Positions 60,427 through 64,000 of a stretch of DNA of 64,000 bases are shown piece after piece; position 1 is the stretch's first letter; each line of letters starts with the position of its first letter. Source of the stretch: Nitzschia sp. DOCU1 (lineage: Eukaryota > Bacillariophyta > Bacillariophyceae > Bacillariales > Bacillariaceae); contig OX595988.1 of the NCBI GenBank assembly GCA_951394045.1, forward strand, positions 2,557,352-2,621,351. Direction: 5' to 3'. The notes under the pieces were generated by a model. It was not told the DNA's origin. It did no database searches and saw only the letters and a program-made list of their open reading frames with translations. The position numbers were made by a program, and so were the translations under genes.

Positions 60427-63342
60427 ATGGACGACCCCGCGAACAACGACGCGGCAATGGAGGAATCCTCGCCGCTACCTCCGGAGGAGCTCTTGTCGAA
60501 TCTCATGTCGGCATTGGCTGCTGGCGCTCGTGCCGTTCAAGGTATCCCCATCGATGACGAGTTTGAATATCAATCTAGTTTTCCAGAATTTCAAAATCTG
60601 GTTCAGGAGAATGCAGAAGATTTATTAGACGCAATTCTGCTTGCACTCTCGACAGCGTCTGGAGACGAAGCTCTAGACTTGGATACTGAATTTCAAGGAT
60701 TATCGGATCCTTTGTTATGGGAGGCCTGCAGTGATGTCTGTGAGTGGCTCACTGAACAAGCCGAAGCCAGTGGGGCAGCAGCGCAGGTTCAAGTTGAATT
60801 GCAATCGACAACCGCCAAAGCCAAGAATTCCTTCGGCATGCTCATGCAGGGCATGGTCAAAATGCCCAAGCCCCAAGAAGTCTATCAAATTTACAGTGGC
60901 CAGCCGTATCTGAATAGTCGGCTTGAACCCTTTGTCCCGCCAATCACTGAAAAGTTTCATGCGATAGAACCTCTCGATTTGACGCTTCAGCCCGGTCCTG
61001 GTATCGCAAATCGTTTCGGTGCATGGAGAGCCCCGAAACAGATTCCACCAAACAGCATGATAGCACCTTCTCATCACGTCCCCCACGTCTATCGAGCGGA
61101 AATTGAGCAGTTGCAGTTTTCTGACTGGCAGTTGGCCGCCCCCGACAGTATGCCCACAATTACGGCTTCGACGGAGCCCTTGGAGGCCATGTGGGTGGAT
61201 ACTCCGCAGGCCCTCCAAGAGTTGACATTGCGACTGGAAACAGCGAAGGAAATCGCCATGGATCTCGAAGCACACAATTATCGAAGCTTTGCGGGCATTA
61301 CTTGTTTGATCCAAATTACCATCGGAGCTACGGATTCCGAGCCGAAAGCCAGTAACTATTTGATTGACCCATTTCCACTCTGGAAAAAGCTGGGAACCGC
61401 CTTGGGTCCAGCCTTGGCTGATCCGAACATTGTCAAGGTCATGCATGGTGCCGAAAGTGATGCCCAGTGGCTGCAACGCGATTTTGGATTATACATTGTG
61501 AATCTGTTTGATACTTATTGCGCCGCCAAGGCCCTGGAGTTTCCCCGGTTGGGCTATGCCCACTTGCTCCAGACCTACGTTGGAGTTACACCCGACAAGA
61601 CTCATCAATTGTCGGACTGGCGTCAGCGTCCTTTGCCACCGGCTATGAAGGAATATGCTATCATGGATACTGCTTATCTGCTAGATATCTACAAATGCCT
61701 CAAGTTCGACTTGCAGAAGCACAAATCAGGCTCGATTGTCGGGGTCTTTGAGAAGAGTAAACAAATATGTTTGATTCGCTACGCGCCTGATGTTTTCAAG
61801 CCGGAAGCCTATCGTACCCTAGTGGGCCGAAAGCGTACCAAATCGGAACTGAATGAAACGCAGTGGCAAGTCTTGAAGGAGCTCTATGATTGGCGAGATC
61901 AAATGGCACGTCAATATGATGAATCGTTGATTTATGTCTGCGCGAATAGTACCCTGCTGCGTTTAGCCTTGGCATGTCCTACCACGTTGGCAGCCTTGCA
62001 AGGGCTCTTGCAGCCCATGCCGCCGATTATCTTAAGCCACGCTAAGCAACTTTTGGGTTTGGTACAACGGTGTGTCAAGCCTCCATTTTTCAAACCAGCC
62101 ACTGCAGATCCCGAAGATGTTCCACCAGAAGCCAGCGGCATTGAATCTCGTAGTCTCATGAGTCCTGTCCTTGGGACGGAAGCCTTGTATCGGCAGGCGG
62201 GATGGATTTCGCCCCACTTTGATGACAAGAATTCGGTTGATGCTGACGGTGTGCCCGATGGAGTGACCACGACCACAGATGATGACGAAGAGGAGGGTGA
62301 AGACGGACGCTTGAAGCCTCGACGGGTCTTGGCTGTCCATCTGGCGAACCAGAAATACAGAAGCAGTCAATACACTTCACACAGCCTTCAACTTGGGCCA
62401 GATGACGACGACGGAGACAGTGTCGTGGATGGAACGGGATCTGCCCGCGCAGTGCATCCAAACGATTTGGAAGAAGAGGCACAAATGGCACAGGCCAGTG
62501 CAGCTCATATTCGAAGCACTCAAGAGAAGCATGCCATGCTGGGGTTGCTTTCAGCGCCCGGAGATCTCGAAGATGGCGATGCTGACGACGAGGGCGACGA
62601 TTTGGAAGACGAAGACTTCAACGAAAAAGCCAGCAATGAGGAACATTTTGTCATCCCGCGGTCCATGCGAGAAATTTACCGCATCAGCAATCACAATCGG
62701 CGGAAGAAAAAATCCTCAAGCCCTTCCCTGTTAGAGCCCAACGAAAAGGAAGCTCAAGAACTGGCAAAGGCTGAAGAAATCTTGAAAGCTAGGGCATTGG
62801 ATGGCAAGAATTACTTTGACGAGATTCCGGGGACACCCAAGCGGCAACGAACAAAGTCAACTGGTACTGCGTCAGTGTCGTCAGAAGACGTTGGGGGCAC
62901 TGGTCACGACTCGGGACTATCCCGAGAAGATGATATTGCGATGATGGAGGAGATTGGATGGATAAAGGGGAAGGAAGAAATCGATAGTATGATGAATCAA
63001 CGCGACTCTGCTGAAGAAGGCGAAGACGATGGTGACGGAGCCGGTGCCTCTAGCGAGGATGATGGCACTAAGCAGCCCAAAGCCTTTGACTACTCCGGGG
63101 TTGGTGCGATTGGGGCGTTTAGTTCAACCCCGTCGCCAAATCCGTTTTTTTCTGGAGCAGCCACAGCGGGCGGTCAATTGAATCAGCAACTCGGCAAACC
63201 CTTGCAGAAGAAGCAAAGTGCAGCACGCGGGAAGCAGTCACGTCGGGGACAGCAGCAGCAGCAACAACAACAACAACCCCAACAACAGGTTGAACGGCCA
63301 GAACGAAATCAAGCGAGGTCACAGGCATACAAGAAGCGGTAG
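60427..63342 (+). CDS. RRP6: Nuclear exosome 3'-5' exoribonuclease Rrp6/EXOSC10
   Basis: A single-exon, 971-residue protein. The N-terminal ~130 residues fit the PMC2NT domain that binds the Rrp47 partner. The DEDD-Y exonuclease core has motif I MDLEAHNYRSF (Asp279, Glu281), motif II MHGAESDAQWLQ (Asp345) and motif III YAIMDTAYLL (Tyr410, Asp414). The HRDC domain follows (about 475-555: NETQWQVLKELYDWRDQMAR). The C-terminal 400 residues are charged and disordered with acidic runs, ending in a Gln run and a basic tail (ARSQAYKKR). Rrp6 trims and degrades nuclear RNAs with the exosome. All catalytic residues are present. Confidence 0.95.
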   Translation: MDDPANNDAAMEESSPLPPEELLSNLMSALAAGARAVQGIPIDDEFEYQSSFPEFQNLVQENAEDLLDAILLALSTASGDEALDLDTEFQGLSDPLLWEACSDVCEWLTEQAEASGAAAQVQVELQSTTAKAKNSFGMLMQGMVKMPKPQEVYQIYSGQPYLNSRLEPFVPPITEKFHAIEPLDLTLQPGPGIANRFGAWRAPKQIPPNSMIAPSHHVPHVYRAEIEQLQFSDWQLAAPDSMPTITASTEPLEAMWVDTPQALQELTLRLETAKEIAMDLEAHNYRSFAGITCLIQITIGATDSEPKASNYLIDPFPLWKKLGTALGPALADPNIVKVMHGAESDAQWLQRDFGLYIVNLFDTYCAAKALEFPRLGYAHLLQTYVGVTPDKTHQLSDWRQRPLPPAMKEYAIMDTAYLLDIYKCLKFDLQKHKSGSIVGVFEKSKQICLIRYAPDVFKPEAYRTLVGRKRTKSELNETQWQVLKELYDWRDQMARQYDESLIYVCANSTLLRLALACPTTLAALQGLLQPMPPIILSHAKQLLGLVQRCVKPPFFKPATADPEDVPPEASGIESRSLMSPVLGTEALYRQAGWISPHFDDKNSVDADGVPDGVTTTTDDDEEEGEDGRLKPRRVLAVHLANQKYRSSQYTSHSLQLGPDDDDGDSVVDGTGSARAVHPNDLEEEAQMAQASAAHIRSTQEKHAMLGLLSAPGDLEDGDADDEGDDLEDEDFNEKASNEEHFVIPRSMREIYRISNHNRRKKKSSSPSLLEPNEKEAQELAKAEEILKARALDGKNYFDEIPGTPKRQRTKSTGTASVSSEDVGGTGHDSGLSREDDIAMMEEIGWIKGKEEIDSMMNQRDSAEEGEDDGDGAGASSEDDGTKQPKAFDYSGVGAIGAFSSTPSPNPFFSGAATAGGQLNQQLGKPLQKKQSAARGKQSRRGQQQQQQQQQPQQQVERPERNQARSQAYKKR

Positions 63343-63561
63343 GCCAAAGAAAATCACGAGAGCTGGAAAGCGAAGCAAAAGGCCACTTGATCGCTCAAAA
63401 GGCGGAAGATTCGTGGATATGATTAACTTGGAAAATCGCTCTCCCGACAAAGACAATATATTATCGAAGGATTTGATGGAATACTCTTGGAGATCGATGC
63501 CAAACAGGGAAAATTTTAGGGTGACGTAAATAGGAATGGGTTTGTTTGGGGATCTTCGTAT
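63343..63561. other. Spacer between convergent Rrp6 and cyclophilin genes
   Basis: About 220 bp. A second frame overlapping the Rrp6 end stays open to 63529 and encodes a basic sequence, but without independent support. Confidence 0.3.
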
Positions 63562-64000
63562 TTATTTTTCCTCAATTGTGACAGAGATCATTTTGATTGG
63601 ATTGACTGGTTGCTCTGCATTGATTTCAACCTTCTCCATCTTTTTGACTACTTCCTCGTACCCCTCAATAATCTTGCCGAAGACAGGGTGTGCGCTCTCT
63701 GATTCGCCGTTGAACCAATCCAGATGCTTGTTGTCTTTGACATTAATGAAAAACTGTGAGCCCCCAGTGTCTGGATCACCTGAATTCGCCATTGCCAGTG
63801 TTCCCTCCTCGTTGGAAAGTCCTTTGACTAGCTCATCCTCGATATTCCCATACTCGTCTCGCGTATGTTCTTTGCCAGTACAAGATTTGAAGGTTGTATC
63901 AGGAGGTCCTGAGCCTTGACCTGCTTCTTCGTCCAAGGTTCCATAATAAACGTGCGGGTTCTTTGCGTAGGGACACCCGAATTGAATACAATAATCCGGG
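63562..64000 (-). CDS. Cyclophilin-type peptidyl-prolyl isomerase, 5' end beyond the window
   Basis: The frame is open from the stop at 63562 to the right edge, about 146 codons. Visible elements of the cyclophilin fold are EEGTLAMANSGDPDTGGSQF followed by FINVKDNKHLDWF and HPVFGKIIEGYEEVVKKMEK. The GSQFFI core of the active site is present, while the commonest motif GPNTNGSQFF is changed to DPDTGGSQFF. Upstream the frame reads GCPYAKNPHVYYGTLDEEAG, an unusual N-terminal half for this family, suggesting a divergent subgroup. The N-terminus, and so any targeting signal, is not in the window. Confidence 0.88.
   Translation of the reverse strand, partial: PDYCIQFGCPYAKNPHVYYGTLDEEAGQGSGPPDTTFKSCTGKEHTRDEYGNIEDELVKGLSNEEGTLAMANSGDPDTGGSQFFINVKDNKHLDWFNGESESAHPVFGKIIEGYEEVVKKMEKVEINAEQPVNPIKMISVTIEEK

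Noticed and set aside
63218..63529. A basic alternative frame overlapping and passing the Rrp6 stop
   Set aside because: The Rrp6 frame ends naturally in a basic tail. No splice signal or slippery site linking the frames was found.

Overview
The window is nuclear DNA from a photosynthetic stramenopile, most probably a diatom. It is gene-dense, with short GT-AG introns (about 60-140 nt). A fibrillin-type protein carries an AAAF-type plastid bipartite targeting signal. There is a SKN1/KRE6-type beta-glucan enzyme, a Ty3/gypsy LTR retrotransposon, and an otherwise ordinary eukaryotic set (eIF5B, ATG3, Cdc37, Rrp6, CWF19-like, AFG2-like AAA, TALE homeobox). No rRNA, tRNA or CRISPR was recognised.

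Layout. 1-6.6 kb: four adjacent secretory-pathway glycan genes: a sulfotransferase cut by the left edge, a polysaccharide pyruvyl transferase, a second sulfotransferase and a GT47 exostosin-like glycosyltransferase. 7-12.8 kb: eIF5B (4 exons), a plastid fibrillin, and a signal-peptide protein rich in Met and acidic helices. 13-20.8 kb: a SKN1/KRE6-type GH16 membrane protein (3 exons), a SAM methyltransferase, ATG3 and a PiT phosphate transporter. 21.1-26.1 kb: a complete 5035-bp Ty3/gypsy element on the minus strand with identical 149-bp LTRs; gag and pol share one frame and are separated by a single UGA followed by CUA. 26.1-34.1 kb: sparse sequence, an EVE-domain protein, two lineage-specific proteins (one with an 81-residue tandem repeat) and a CWF19-like splicing protein. 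34.6-37.7 kb: an AFG2/SPATA5-like double AAA ATPase with a hidden in-frame intron.

39-54.4 kb: two copies of a SET-domain methyltransferase gene in inverted orientation bracket about 12 kb. Inside are an array of degenerate repeats carrying palindromic GAACGTTC (heat-shock-element-like) sites, a secreted multidomain peptidoglycan hydrolase (M23 endopeptidase plus goose-type lysozyme), an internally deleted third SET fragment, a 2109-aa helical-repeat protein and a secreted PTPS-like protein. 54.9-64 kb: Cdc37, a TALE homeobox protein, an unrecognised three-exon gene, Rrp6/EXOSC10 and a cyclophilin cut by the right edge.

The most interesting items are the bifunctional bacterial-wall lysin with its repeat-array promoter, the four-gene glycan cluster, and the UGA-CUA readthrough arrangement of the retrotransposon. 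Intron positions and starts were read by eye from splice consensus and reading frame; no alignments or database searches were run.
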